Positions 45,161 to 53,192 of a stretch of 64,000 nt of DNA are shown in pieces; positions within the stretch are counted from its first letter, which is position 1, and the number at the start of each line of letters is the position of its first letter. The notes under the pieces were generated by a model. It was given only the letters and a program-made list of their open reading frames with translations, made no database searches and had not been told where the DNA came from. Source of the stretch: Nitratidesulfovibrio sp. (lineage in GTDB: Bacteria; Desulfobacterota; Desulfovibrionia; Desulfovibrionales; Desulfovibrionaceae); NCBI RefSeq assembly GCF_040373385.1, contig NZ_JBDXXH010000008.1, positions 62,001-126,000 of the forward strand, read 5' to 3'. The translations under genes were made by a program, and so were the position numbers.

Positions 45161-48100
45161 CTAGTCCAGCCGTTTGCGGCAGCGCAGCCTTGCCACGGTA
45201 AGGAAGAAGAACGCCAGCGCGGCAAGGGCCAGCGCATTGGGCACGATGACCTCCCATACTTCGCCCGCCAGAAAGATGGTTTTGAGCAGGGTGGCGAAGT
45301 AGCGCGCCGCGATGACGTACGACACCGCCTGCACGAAGCCGGGGGTGCTTTCCAGGTCGAAGATGAACCCCGACAGGAACAGCGCGGGCAGAAAGGTGGA
45401 CAGCAGCGCCGCCTGCCCCGCGATGAACTGGTTGCGCGCCAGCACCGAGATCAGCAGCCCCATGCCCAGCGCGGCGGTGAGGAACAGCGACGAGGCTCCG
45501 GCCAGCACCGCCAGCGAACCGCGCAGGGGTACCCCGAACAGGTACAGGGCCATGATCACGGTCAGCACCATGCCCCCCATGCCCAGCACGAAATAGGGCA
45601 GCAGCTTGCCGGTGAGCAGTTCGCCCATGCGCACCGGGGTCACCAGCAGGGCCTCCATGGTGCCGCGTTCCCATTCGCGGGCCATGACCATGGCGGTCAG
45701 CAGGGCGCCGGTCAGGGTCATGATCAGCACCATCAGCCCCGGCACCAGAAAGTGGCGGCTGTCCGAGGTGGGGTTGAACCACATGCGCGTGGCCAGCCGT
45801 ACCGCCGGCACCTGCCCGGCGGTGGCCACCCGTCCGGACAGCCAGCTCTGCCACACGCTGGTGACGTAGCCGGATACGGTGCGGGCGTTGTTGGGGTCCA
45901 CCCCGTTGACGATGAGCTGTACCGGCACGGTGCCCGTATCCCCAGCCGGGGGGGCGTCGTCAGGGCGTGCCGTCCACCCCGCGCCAGCGCCGGTGGCATC
46001 CGAAAGGCGGCGGGCGAAGTCGGATTGCAGGTGCACGATGGCATCCACCCGCCCGGCGCGCAGGTCTTCCTCTGCCCGGCGCATGTCGGTGACGACGCGG
46101 GGGCGAAAGGTATCGGCCAGCAGCAGGCGCGCGGCGAGTTCCATGGCCTCCGGCCCCAGGTCGTCGGCCACGATGGCCACGGGCACGTCTCGGGCGTCCA
46201 GGCTGATGCCGTAGCCGAACAGGAACAGCAGCGCCACCGGCATGATCAACGCGATGGCGATGGCGCTGGGGTCGCGCACCACTTGCAGCCACTCCTTGCG
46301 CAGCAGGCCGCGCATGCGCAGCAGCAGCCCGCGCAGGGCGGAGGGGCGGACATCCTGCTCCATGGCGCCGGGGACGGTGCTGTCGGCCCGGGGACGCGTG
46401 CCGGGGCCGGGAGACGGCCCGGCCGTGCCGCTTGGAGCGGTCGCGCCGGATGTGCCTGCTTCGGTGGCCCTGTGCCGTTCCGCCAGCGCGATGAAGGCCC
46501 GCTCGATGGTGGCCGCTTCGGGGGGTAATGCCGTGTCGTGCCCGGCGCCGTCCTGTCGCCTTCCGTGCGGCGGGGTTGCCTCCGTGGGCGCCAGTGCCCG
46601 GATTTCCGCCGGGGTGCCCAGGGCCAGCACTTCGCCGCCCACCAGAATGGCCATGCGGTCGCAGTATTCCGCCTCGTCCAGGAAGTGGGTGGTAACGATG
46701 ACCGTGACGCCCGATTCGGCCAGCGCGGTGATGCGTCGCCAGAACTCGCGCCGGGCCAGCGGATCCACGCCCGAGGTTGCCTCGTCCAGAAACAGGATGT
46801 CCGGCTGGTGCATCAGGGCACAGGCCATGGCCAGCCGCTGCCGGTAGCCCAGCGAAAGTTCGCCGCTCTGGGCATCGGCCACATCCGCAAGGTCGAAGTC
46901 GCGCAGGGCCCAGGCGATGCGCGCATCGCGCGCGGCGCCATGCAGGCCGTAGGCGCTGGCGAAGAAACGCAGGTTCTCCAGCACCGAAAGCTGCCCGTAC
47001 AGCGAAAATTTCTGGGCCACGTAGCCCACCCGCCCGCGCGCGGCGGCCGGGGCGCGGCGCAGGTCCACACCGGCCACGCGCAGGGTGCCGCCCGTGGGCG
47101 GCAAGAGGCCGCAGAGCATCCGGAAGATGGTGGACTTGCCCGCGCCGTTGGGCCCCAGCAGCCCGAAGATTTCGCCGCGCCGCACATCGAAGCTGGCGCC
47201 CTTCACGGCCATGAACGTGCCGAAGCGGCGTTCGAGGCCGCGCACCTCGATGACCGGCGGCGCGTCCGGAGAATCGGTCCGGGTGGGAATATCGGGGGTG
47301 TCGGGGGTATCGGGCGCGGATGAAGGCGCCGGGTGCCGCAGGGCGCGGTCCGGTTCGGACCGGGGGATGGGGGCAGCGCTGGACGTGGCGTCAGGCGGCG
47401 CAAGCTGCCCGCCCGTCACGCCATCCTTTGGGCCGGACTCTTGCGGCAGCGCGGCGAACAGGGCCAGGAAGCCATCCTCGAAGTCGGGGGCGCGGGGGTG
47501 CAGGCTGCCGAGGACGCCCGGCGCGGAAGCCTGTTCCGCCAGCAGGCCGCCGTCCACCAGCGCCCGTGCCGCCTGCGGGGTCTCCGTCAGCAGGCGTACC
47601 CCACCCGCGCGCAGCACCGCATCGGTCACGCCGGGGGCCTCGCCCAGCAGGTTCTGGGCCGCGCGGGCGCGCGCAGCGGGGGTGACGGACCAAGTCCGCC
47701 CCGCCATGGGCCGGGTGAAGTCTCCTGGCGGGCCGTCGCCCACCAGCCGCCCGTGGTGCATGATGGCCACCCGGTCGCAGTGTTCCGCCTCGTCCAGGTA
47801 GGCGGTGCTGACCAGCACGGTGATGCCGTGCTCGCGCACCAGCGAGAACACGATGTTCCACAACTCGCGCCGGGACAGCGGGTCCACGCCCACGGTGGGT
47901 TCGTCAAGCAGCAGCAACCGGGGCGAGCGCACCAGGGTGCAGGCCAGCCCCAGCTTCTGCTTCATGCCGCCGGAAAGTCGCCCGGCCAGGCGGTCGAGGA
48001 ACGGCGCAAGGCCGGTCATGCGCATCAGCGCGGGCCAGCGCTCGGCCTTTTGCGCGGCGGATACCCCGTGCAGGTCGGCGTACAGGGACAGGTTTTCGGC

Positions 48101-48412
48101 CACGGAAAGGTCTTCGTACAGGCCGAAGCGTTGGGGCATGTAACCGATGGCCGACTGCACGGCCTGCGCCTCGGCCACGGTGTCGTGCCCAAGCACGGTC
48201 AGGCTGCCCGCATCGGGCAACAGCAGCCCGGCGGCCAGGCGCAGCAGGGTGGTCTTGCCCGCGCCGTCCGGCCCCAGCAGGCCGTTGATGGTGCCGGGGG
48301 CAAGGTCCAGGGTCACCCCGTCCACGGCCCGGACAACCGAAGCCATGCTTCCCGGGGCGGGAAAGGTCCGGCACAGCCCGCGCGCGGCAAACACGGGCGA
48401 GGGGGGTGTCAT
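45161..48412 (-). CDS. Double-ATPase ABC transporter fused to an ABC-2 permease
   Basis: Single chain of 1083 residues: ATPase 1 (about 5-310), ATPase 2 (about 385-665) and an ABC-2 permease (about 700-1083). Walker A motifs are LLGPDGAGKTTLLRL and LLGPNGAGKSTIFRM; signatures are LSGGMKQKLGLA and LSLGYRQRLAMA. The permease has FLFGYGISLDARDVPV and EWERGTMEALLVTPVRMGE. The order matches RbbA/YhhH-like proteins, though it is longer than the roughly 900 residues usual there because of Ala/Pro/Ser linkers. Its ATG overlaps the HlyD stop (ATGA). With HlyD, the second permease and the divergent outer-membrane factor it should form an envelope-spanning exporter. Confidence 0.93.
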   Translation of the reverse strand: MTPPSPVFAARGLCRTFPAPGSMASVVRAVDGVTLDLAPGTINGLLGPDGAGKTTLLRLAAGLLLPDAGSLTVLGHDTVAEAQAVQSAIGYMPQRFGLYEDLSVAENLSLYADLHGVSAAQKAERWPALMRMTGLAPFLDRLAGRLSGGMKQKLGLACTLVRSPRLLLLDEPTVGVDPLSRRELWNIVFSLVREHGITVLVSTAYLDEAEHCDRVAIMHHGRLVGDGPPGDFTRPMAGRTWSVTPAARARAAQNLLGEAPGVTDAVLRAGGVRLLTETPQAARALVDGGLLAEQASAPGVLGSLHPRAPDFEDGFLALFAALPQESGPKDGVTGGQLAPPDATSSAAPIPRSEPDRALRHPAPSSAPDTPDTPDIPTRTDSPDAPPVIEVRGLERRFGTFMAVKGASFDVRRGEIFGLLGPNGAGKSTIFRMLCGLLPPTGGTLRVAGVDLRRAPAAARGRVGYVAQKFSLYGQLSVLENLRFFASAYGLHGAARDARIAWALRDFDLADVADAQSGELSLGYRQRLAMACALMHQPDILFLDEATSGVDPLARREFWRRITALAESGVTVIVTTHFLDEAEYCDRMAILVGGEVLALGTPAEIRALAPTEATPPHGRRQDGAGHDTALPPEAATIERAFIALAERHRATEAGTSGATAPSGTAGPSPGPGTRPRADSTVPGAMEQDVRPSALRGLLLRMRGLLRKEWLQVVRDPSAIAIALIMPVALLFLFGYGISLDARDVPVAIVADDLGPEAMELAARLLLADTFRPRVVTDMRRAEEDLRAGRVDAIVHLQSDFARRLSDATGAGAGWTARPDDAPPAGDTGTVPVQLIVNGVDPNNARTVSGYVTSVWQSWLSGRVATAGQVPAVRLATRMWFNPTSDSRHFLVPGLMVLIMTLTGALLTAMVMAREWERGTMEALLVTPVRMGELLTGKLLPYFVLGMGGMVLTVIMALYLFGVPLRGSLAVLAGASSLFLTAALGMGLLISVLARNQFIAGQAALLSTFLPALFLSGFIFDLESTPGFVQAVSYVIAARYFATLLKTIFLAGEVWEVIVPNALALAALAFFFLTVARLRCRKRLD

Positions 48413-49500
48413 TGCGGAACTCCGGGCGCGGCGTCAGCGCCTGCCATGGCATTGGGCGTGGCGCTTGTCGTGGCGTTGGCCTGGCGCGCCCCATCGGTGT
48501 GCACGGGCACCGCGTGGCCCTCGCGCAGGGTGACCGTGGCGGGCATGCCCAGGCGCAGCGCGTCGTCGGGGTCACGCACGAACACGCGGGCCTCGTACAC
48601 CAGCGAGGTGCGCAGTTCCGGCGTTTCCACGTTGCGTGGGGTGAATTCCGCCGTGGGCGAGATGAACCCCAGCCAGCCCTCCAGCGGCTGGCCGGGCCGG
48701 GCGTCGGTGGCAATTTCTGCGGGCATGCCTTCGTGCACGCGGCCAAGCTGGGTTTCCGTCAGGTAGGCGCGCACCCACTTGGGGTCGGTGATGGCCACGG
48801 TGCATACCGGGCGCTGGGCAGAGGCCATGTCGCCCGGTTCCAGCAGGCGCGAGCGTACCACGCCGGACAAGGGGGCGCGCAATTCGCTGTCGGCGCGGCG
48901 CTGCTCCAGCACGGCCAGGTCGGCCCGCTGGCCAGCAAGCGTAGCGCGGGCCTCGTCGATATCCTCGCGGCGCGGGCCTTCCTCCACCAGGGCCAGTTGG
49001 GCCTGGGCCACGCGCAGGCGGGCGGCGGCCTGGTCGCGCGCGGCCAGGGCGTCGTCCACGTCCTGCTCGCGCGCGGCCCCGGTGCCGGACAGGGCGCGCA
49101 GCCGGTCGTAGGTGCGCCGGGCGTTGTCCAGTTCCACGGCGGCGGCGTCGGCATCGGCGCGGGCGCGGCGCTTTTCCTGCGGTCGCGAGCCGTTTTCCAG
49201 CCGGGCAAGCGCGGCGGCCTGCGCGGCCACGCGGGCCTTGGCACGGGCAATCTCGCGGTTCAGGCGGTCGGTTTCCAGCACGGCCACCAGCGTGCCGGGG
49301 GCCAGCCGGTCGCCCTCGCGTACCAGCACGCGGGCCACCCGTTCGGCGTCCTTGAAGGCCAGGGAAACCTGGCGCAGGTCCACGTTGCCGTACAGCACCA
49401 CCGGTCCCGCATCGGGCACGGGACGCAGGGCACGCCAGGCCAACGCGCCACCAGCCATGCACAGCGCCAGCACGGCGAGGGCGAGAATGCGTTTCTTCAT
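48409..49500 (-). CDS. HlyD-type membrane fusion protein
   Basis: Periplasmic adaptor of 363 residues that links the ABC transporter to an outer-membrane channel. It has one N-terminal membrane anchor (ILALAVLALCMAGGALAW), a lipoyl-like half (REGDRLAPGTLVAVLE), a long Ala/Arg-rich helical hairpin (about 80-190) and the second lipoyl half (SELRAPLSGVVRSRLLEPGD). YbhG/YhiI-type adaptors look like this. GGAG lies six bases before the ATG. It is first in the operon, behind a promoter overlapping the 31-bp TetR operator. Confidence 0.92.
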   Translation of the reverse strand: MKKRILALAVLALCMAGGALAWRALRPVPDAGPVVLYGNVDLRQVSLAFKDAERVARVLVREGDRLAPGTLVAVLETDRLNREIARAKARVAAQAAALARLENGSRPQEKRRARADADAAAVELDNARRTYDRLRALSGTGAAREQDVDDALAARDQAAARLRVAQAQLALVEEGPRREDIDEARATLAGQRADLAVLEQRRADSELRAPLSGVVRSRLLEPGDMASAQRPVCTVAITDPKWVRAYLTETQLGRVHEGMPAEIATDARPGQPLEGWLGFISPTAEFTPRNVETPELRTSLVYEARVFVRDPDDALRLGMPATVTLREGHAVPVHTDGARQANATTSATPNAMAGADAAPGVPQ

Positions 49501-49562
49501 GCGCTGCTCCGGGGAAGGGGCACGCGGGGTGCGCGCGGTAGGGGTTCCGGTGTGATGGCGCC

Positions 49563-49642
49563 AGCCTAGTGGGCTGGAGGATAAAAGTCAAATTCAAATT
49601 TAAATTTTGAATTTGACACTATCCCCGTGCCCATCCTATAGC
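49563..49642. promoter_or_regulatory. Divergent promoters sharing a 31-bp TetR operator
   Basis: The dyad has 12-bp arms GTCAAATTCAAA (49587-49598) and TTTGAATTTGAC (49606-49617) around TTTAAAT. Rightward, TTGACA (49613-49618) and TATAGC (49637-49642) are 18 bases apart. Leftward, TTGACT and TAGGCT (49568-49563) are 17 bases apart. Both -35 boxes overlap the dyad ends, so one repressor would silence both the tetR-outer-membrane-factor unit and the hlyD operon. Confidence 0.8.
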
Positions 49643-49648
49643 ATGTGC

Positions 49649-50371
49649 ATGAAGAAGTCGTCCGATCGGAACAGCGGCCAGGGCAGCCGCGAACAGGGCC
49701 GGGAACAGGGCCGCGAATCCACCCGCCAGCGCCTGCTGGAGGCGGCGGGCATGGTCTTTGCCGAGCACGGCTACGACCGGGCCACCGGCAAGGAAATCTG
49801 CGAGCGGGCCGGGGCCAACCCCGCAGCCATCAACTACCATTTCGGCGGCAAGGACAAGCTGTACGCCGCCGCCCTGCACGAGGCGCACCGCCGCTTCCTC
49901 ACGGCGGAAGACCTGCGCGTCGCGCTGCCGCCGGGCACGCCAGCGGCGGAACGGGTGGGCATCATCATCCGCGACCTGCTGTCCAACCTGCTCACGACAG
50001 ACCCTTCCGCCTGGCAGCTCAAGCTGATGACCCAGGAAATGATGCGCCCCACCCCCTTTCTGGACGAACTGGTGCGCGCCGAAATCGTGCCCAAGTCCAT
50101 GTTCCTGCGCGCGGCGGTGGCCGAACTGCTGGGCCGCCCAGACAGCCATCCTTCCGTCCAGCTTTCGTGCATGAACATCATCGCCCTGTGCCTCAGCCAG
50201 TATCTGAACCGCGAAATTTTTCGTCGGGTGTTCCCCGCCCTGGCCCTTTCGGCGGACGGACTGGAATTGCTCACCGCACACACCCTGTCCTTCGTCACCG
50301 GCGGGCTGCGGCAGGTGGCCGCCACATTGCCGGGGGCGCCGGGGGCACCCTTGCCGCAGGAGACACCATGA
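49649..50371 (+). CDS. TetR repressor, CecR-like, of the ABC exporter
   Basis: Repressor of 240 residues. Helix-turn-helix near residues 43-62 (GKEICERAGANPAAINYHFGGKDKLY); the C-terminal half is the CecR/YbiH-type ligand domain with KLMTQEMMRPTPFLDELV. In E. coli CecR controls the YbhGFSR exporter, which this locus resembles. ATG 49649 lies about seven bases past the -10 box and has no ribosome binding site, so the message may be leaderless; ATG 49643 is the alternative. It overlaps the outer-membrane factor by four bases (ATGA). Confidence 0.88.
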   Translation: MKKSSDRNSGQGSREQGREQGRESTRQRLLEAAGMVFAEHGYDRATGKEICERAGANPAAINYHFGGKDKLYAAALHEAHRRFLTAEDLRVALPPGTPAAERVGIIIRDLLSNLLTTDPSAWQLKLMTQEMMRPTPFLDELVRAEIVPKSMFLRAAVAELLGRPDSHPSVQLSCMNIIALCLSQYLNREIFRRVFPALALSADGLELLTAHTLSFVTGGLRQVAATLPGAPGAPLPQETP

Positions 50372-52062
50372 ACGCGGACCACGCTCCGGCGCGACGCACC
50401 CGGCTCTTTCGGAAGATGATTCCGACGCCAGCGCAGCCCCTCCTTTTCGCCGCCCTGCCTGGAGTGCTCGCGCGGCCCGTGCTTCCCGCGTTGCTGATCC
50501 TGGCTCTGGCGGGCTGCGCCGTGGGGCCGGACTACGACCGCCCCGCTCCGCCCGCCGCGCCCACGGAATGGAGCGCGGCCGCGACCCGCCCCGAAATTGC
50601 CCCCAAGGTTTCCGGGAACGCAGACAAGAACGGCGCCGCGCCCAAAGATTCGGATGCACCCCGCGCCGCCGTAAGCGCCGCCACCCCGGACGGGCAGTGG
50701 TGGGAGCGCATGGGCGATCCACTGCTGTCGGAGCTGGTGGCCATGGCCGTGGGCCACAACAACGACGCCCTCATGGCCGCCGCCAACCTGCGCGAGGCCC
50801 GCGCCGTGGTGGGCGTGGCCCGTGGCGCCCTGCTGCCCGAGGCGGCGACGGGCGGCAGCTTTGAGCGCAGCCGGGTGAGCGCCAACACCCTCACCGGGCA
50901 ATCGCTGGAAATGGCCAACATGCCGCTGGAAAGCGACCTGTATCAGGCCGGGTTCGACGCGCGGTGGGAAATCGACATCTTCGGCGGCGCCCGGCGCGGT
51001 GTGGAAGCTGCCCGTGCCCGGCAGCAGGCGGCGGAGGCCGGGCTGTCCGACGTGCTGCTTTCCGTGGCGGCGGAAACGGCCCGCGCCTACGTGGAACTGC
51101 GCGGTGCGCAGGCCCGGCTGGACGTGGCCGAACGCAACGCCGAAGCCCAGCGCCATACCCTGGAACTGGTGCGATTGCGCCGCGACGTGGGCGTGGCCAG
51201 CGACATGAACGTGTTGCAGGCCGAGGCCCAGTTGCAGCGCACCCTGGCCCTTGTGCCCCCGCTGCGTGCGGCCACGGACGCCTCCATCCACCGGCTGGGC
51301 GTGCTGTGCGGCTTGCCCCCGGCGGCCCTGCGCGATCGGCTGACCCCGTGCGCGCCCCTGCCCACCGTGCCCGACCTGGTGCCCGTGGGCCTGCCCTCGG
51401 ACCTCTTGCTGCGCCGTCCGGACATCCGCCGGGTAGAGCATGAACTGCATGCGGCCACGGCGGACATCGGCCAGCGCGAGGCGGACCTGTTCCCCAAGTT
51501 TTCGCTTACCGGCTCGTACGGGCTGAACAGCATCCATTTTTCGGACCTGTTCCGCGACGACAGCCGCGCCTGGACCATCATGCCCGGCGTGCGCTGGGCC
51601 ATCTTCGAGGGTGGACGCACCCGAGCCGCCGTGGCCGCGCTGGAGGCCCGGCGCGAGGCCACCCTGGAGAGCTGGCGCAAGACCGTGCTGGTGGCCTTCG
51701 AAGAGGTGGAAACCTCGCTGGCCCGCTACGCCGAATCGTTCGTGGAGCGTGAACGGCTGTCCCGCTCGCTGGCTGCGCAGGCAGAGGCCACCCGGCTGGC
51801 CAAGGTGCGTTACGCGGAAGGCGTGGACGACCTGCTGACCGTGCTGGACGCCGAGCGTCGCCAACTGGAGGTGGAAGAGGCCCTGGCCCGCAGCCGCTCC
51901 GGCGTGCTGCTGCACCTGGTGTCGCTGTACAAGGCCCTGGGAGGCGGCTGGCCTGAAGGAAGCGCGGGGGGCGGTGCGGATGCGGCAATCGTTCCGGTTG
52001 TGGCCCCGGCGTCCGCCTCGTCGTCGACCCCGGCGGGAAGTGCGGCGTCCGGCGGGAAGTAA
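50368..52062 (+). CDS. NodT-type outer-membrane efflux lipoprotein (ABC system)
   Basis: Outer-membrane channel of 564 residues in the TolC/NodT family. It has a lipoprotein signal with the lipobox LALAGC near residue 50, then VGPDYDRP. Two helical repeats follow, with WWERMGDPLL, WEIDIFGG, LPSDLLLRRPDIRRVE and VRWAIFEGGRTRA as family landmarks. CAGGAG precedes the ATG, which overlaps the tetR stop. With the divergent HlyD-ABC operon it completes a tripartite exporter. The Ser/Ala tail ends inside a 19-bp tandem repeat that also supplies the stop codon. Confidence 0.92.
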   Translation: MNADHAPARRTRLFRKMIPTPAQPLLFAALPGVLARPVLPALLILALAGCAVGPDYDRPAPPAAPTEWSAAATRPEIAPKVSGNADKNGAAPKDSDAPRAAVSAATPDGQWWERMGDPLLSELVAMAVGHNNDALMAAANLREARAVVGVARGALLPEAATGGSFERSRVSANTLTGQSLEMANMPLESDLYQAGFDARWEIDIFGGARRGVEAARARQQAAEAGLSDVLLSVAAETARAYVELRGAQARLDVAERNAEAQRHTLELVRLRRDVGVASDMNVLQAEAQLQRTLALVPPLRAATDASIHRLGVLCGLPPAALRDRLTPCAPLPTVPDLVPVGLPSDLLLRRPDIRRVEHELHAATADIGQREADLFPKFSLTGSYGLNSIHFSDLFRDDSRAWTIMPGVRWAIFEGGRTRAAVAALEARREATLESWRKTVLVAFEEVETSLARYAESFVERERLSRSLAAQAEATRLAKVRYAEGVDDLLTVLDAERRQLEVEEALARSRSGVLLHLVSLYKALGGGWPEGSAGGGADAAIVPVVAPASASSSTPAGSAASGGK

Positions 52063-52115
52063 GGTGCCCGGCGGGAAGTAAGGCGTCCGGCGGGAAGTAA
52101 GGCGTCCGGTGGGAA
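52044..52115. repeat. 19-bp tandem repeat over the efflux lipoprotein stop codon
   Basis: GGCGTCCGGCGGGAAGTAA at 52044-52062 recurs at 52063-52081 (two changes) and 52082-52100 (exact), with a partial copy at 52101-52115. A degenerate half copy precedes it near 52030. Every full unit ends in TAA, and the first TAA is the stop of the outer-membrane factor. Confidence 0.85.
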
Positions 52116-52203
52116 GGGGGTACGCCGAAGGCGACACCCGCGCGTCAGACCTTGCGGCAGTAGCGCAGCCCACGGCGGCACGGACGCGACCATGCCCCAG
52201 GGG

Positions 52204-52258
52204 GCTTGCGCACCGGCACGCTCCGTGCCATGAGGGCGCACCGTCCGGTGCCGCAAGC
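52204..52258 (+). promoter_or_regulatory. Structured leader upstream of the 58-residue gene
   Basis: GCTTGCGCACCGG (52204-52216) pairs with CCGGTGCCGCAAGC (52245-52258) with one bulged base. An alternative small hairpin GGCACG-ctc-CGTGCC sits at 52215-52229. The two folds exclude each other, as in a switch, but no T tract follows and no known riboswitch class was recognised. Confidence 0.35.
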
Positions 52259-52331
52259 TTCGGGTGCCCTGCCTTCGGCGCGCACCGGATTTTGGCAGCA
52301 TCGGACATACGACCTTTCCAAAGGAGGCCCC

Positions 52332-52508
52332 ATGCCCGTCATTCCCATGATTCTGACCGTGCTCGGCGCGTGGCTGTGGTATCAGGCGTTCGTGGCGTGG
52401 AAGCGCCACAAGGCCGGAGACCCCAAGGCCAAAACCGTGGCCATCGTCTGTGTGGTGGGCGCGGCGGTCGCCATGGTCGGCGGCGTGCTGGGCGGCCTGC
52501 CCAGGTAG
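52332..52508 (+). CDS. 58-residue two-span membrane peptide
   Basis: Small unrecognised protein with two hydrophobic helices (VIPMILTVLGAWLWYQAFVAW and the segment from VAIVCVVGAAVAMVGGVLGG) joined by a basic loop (KRHKAGDPKAK). AAAGGAGG lies four bases before the ATG, one of the best ribosome binding sites in the window. A terminator stands 37 bases past the stop. Between two efflux loci it might assist one of them, but function is unknown. Confidence 0.75.
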   Translation: MPVIPMILTVLGAWLWYQAFVAWKRHKAGDPKAKTVAIVCVVGAAVAMVGGVLGGLPR

Positions 52509-52545
52509 GTACTGCCGTTCTCTCCCCCTGCCCCGCACGATGAAA

Positions 52546-52577
52546 AACGCGGCGTCTTCCTGCGAAGACGCCGCGTT
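52546..52577. terminator. Terminator between the 58-residue gene and marR
   Basis: AACGCGGCGTCTTC at 52546-52559 pairs with GAAGACGCCGCGTT at 52564-52577 around a 4-base loop. On the minus strand TTTTCA follows, so it ends the RND-marR operon and may also act rightward. Confidence 0.88.
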
Positions 52578-52667
52578 GTCGTTGGTCTGCCGTTGCCTGG
52601 CCGGATTGGGGGCGGCCTAGACTGGACTAGACTGGATTGGACGGGTGCGGGGTGCCCCGCGTGTCCG

Positions 52668-53192
52668 TCAGTCCGTGGTATCGGGTCGGCAGGGTTCGCA
52701 CCCCGCCGGATCGCCCCCGTTCTGGGTAGCCAGCCCGTTCAGTTTGTCCAGCAGGCGCAGCATCACCGCGTGGGCGATGACCACGTGCTCTTCGGGTATG
52801 CCGTCCATCAGTTCGTCCCGCAGGGCAAAGCCGATGTCCAGCATGGCGTCGTATACCGGGCGGGCCTGGTCGGTCAGGGCCACCAGTTTTACCCGGCGGT
52901 CGGTTTCCGACGGCTGGCGGCGCACCCAACCTTCCTTTTCCATGCGGTCCAGCAGCCGCACCAGGGTGGGGCCTTCCACGCCCAGCAGTTCGGCCACGCG
53001 GCCCTGCGGCAGCGTGCCGTGCTCGGACAGCAGCCAGATGACCACCCAGCTGGTGTCGGACAGCCCCATGGGGCGGAAGCGCCGGTCGAACTCTGCCCGC
53101 CAGGCGCGGGCCAGTTCTTTCACGGTGTGGCCGAAGCCGTGCGCGCCATGGCGCTCGGCGCGGTCCACACGGCAGCGGCGGCAGTCGCTCAT
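52668..53192 (-). CDS. MarR family regulator with terminal cysteine pairs
   Basis: DNA-binding protein of 174 residues. The winged helix is LPQGRVAELLGVEGPTLVRLLDRMEKEGWV, followed by SETDRRVKLVALTDQA. Unusually it starts with DCRRC and His-rich residues and ends with CEPC, so two CxxC-type pairs flank the fold; these could sense redox state or a metal. It is the last gene of the RND operon, overlapping the outer-membrane factor stop by four bases (ATGA). It probably reports on efflux substrates or feeds back on the operon. Confidence 0.88.
   Translation of the reverse strand: MSDCRRCRVDRAERHGAHGFGHTVKELARAWRAEFDRRFRPMGLSDTSWVVIWLLSEHGTLPQGRVAELLGVEGPTLVRLLDRMEKEGWVRRQPSETDRRVKLVALTDQARPVYDAMLDIGFALRDELMDGIPEEHVVIAHAVMLRLLDKLNGLATQNGGDPAGCEPCRPDTTD

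Noticed and set aside
52044..52115. CRISPR-like array
   Set aside because: 19-bp units are contiguous without spacers, and no cas genes are present.
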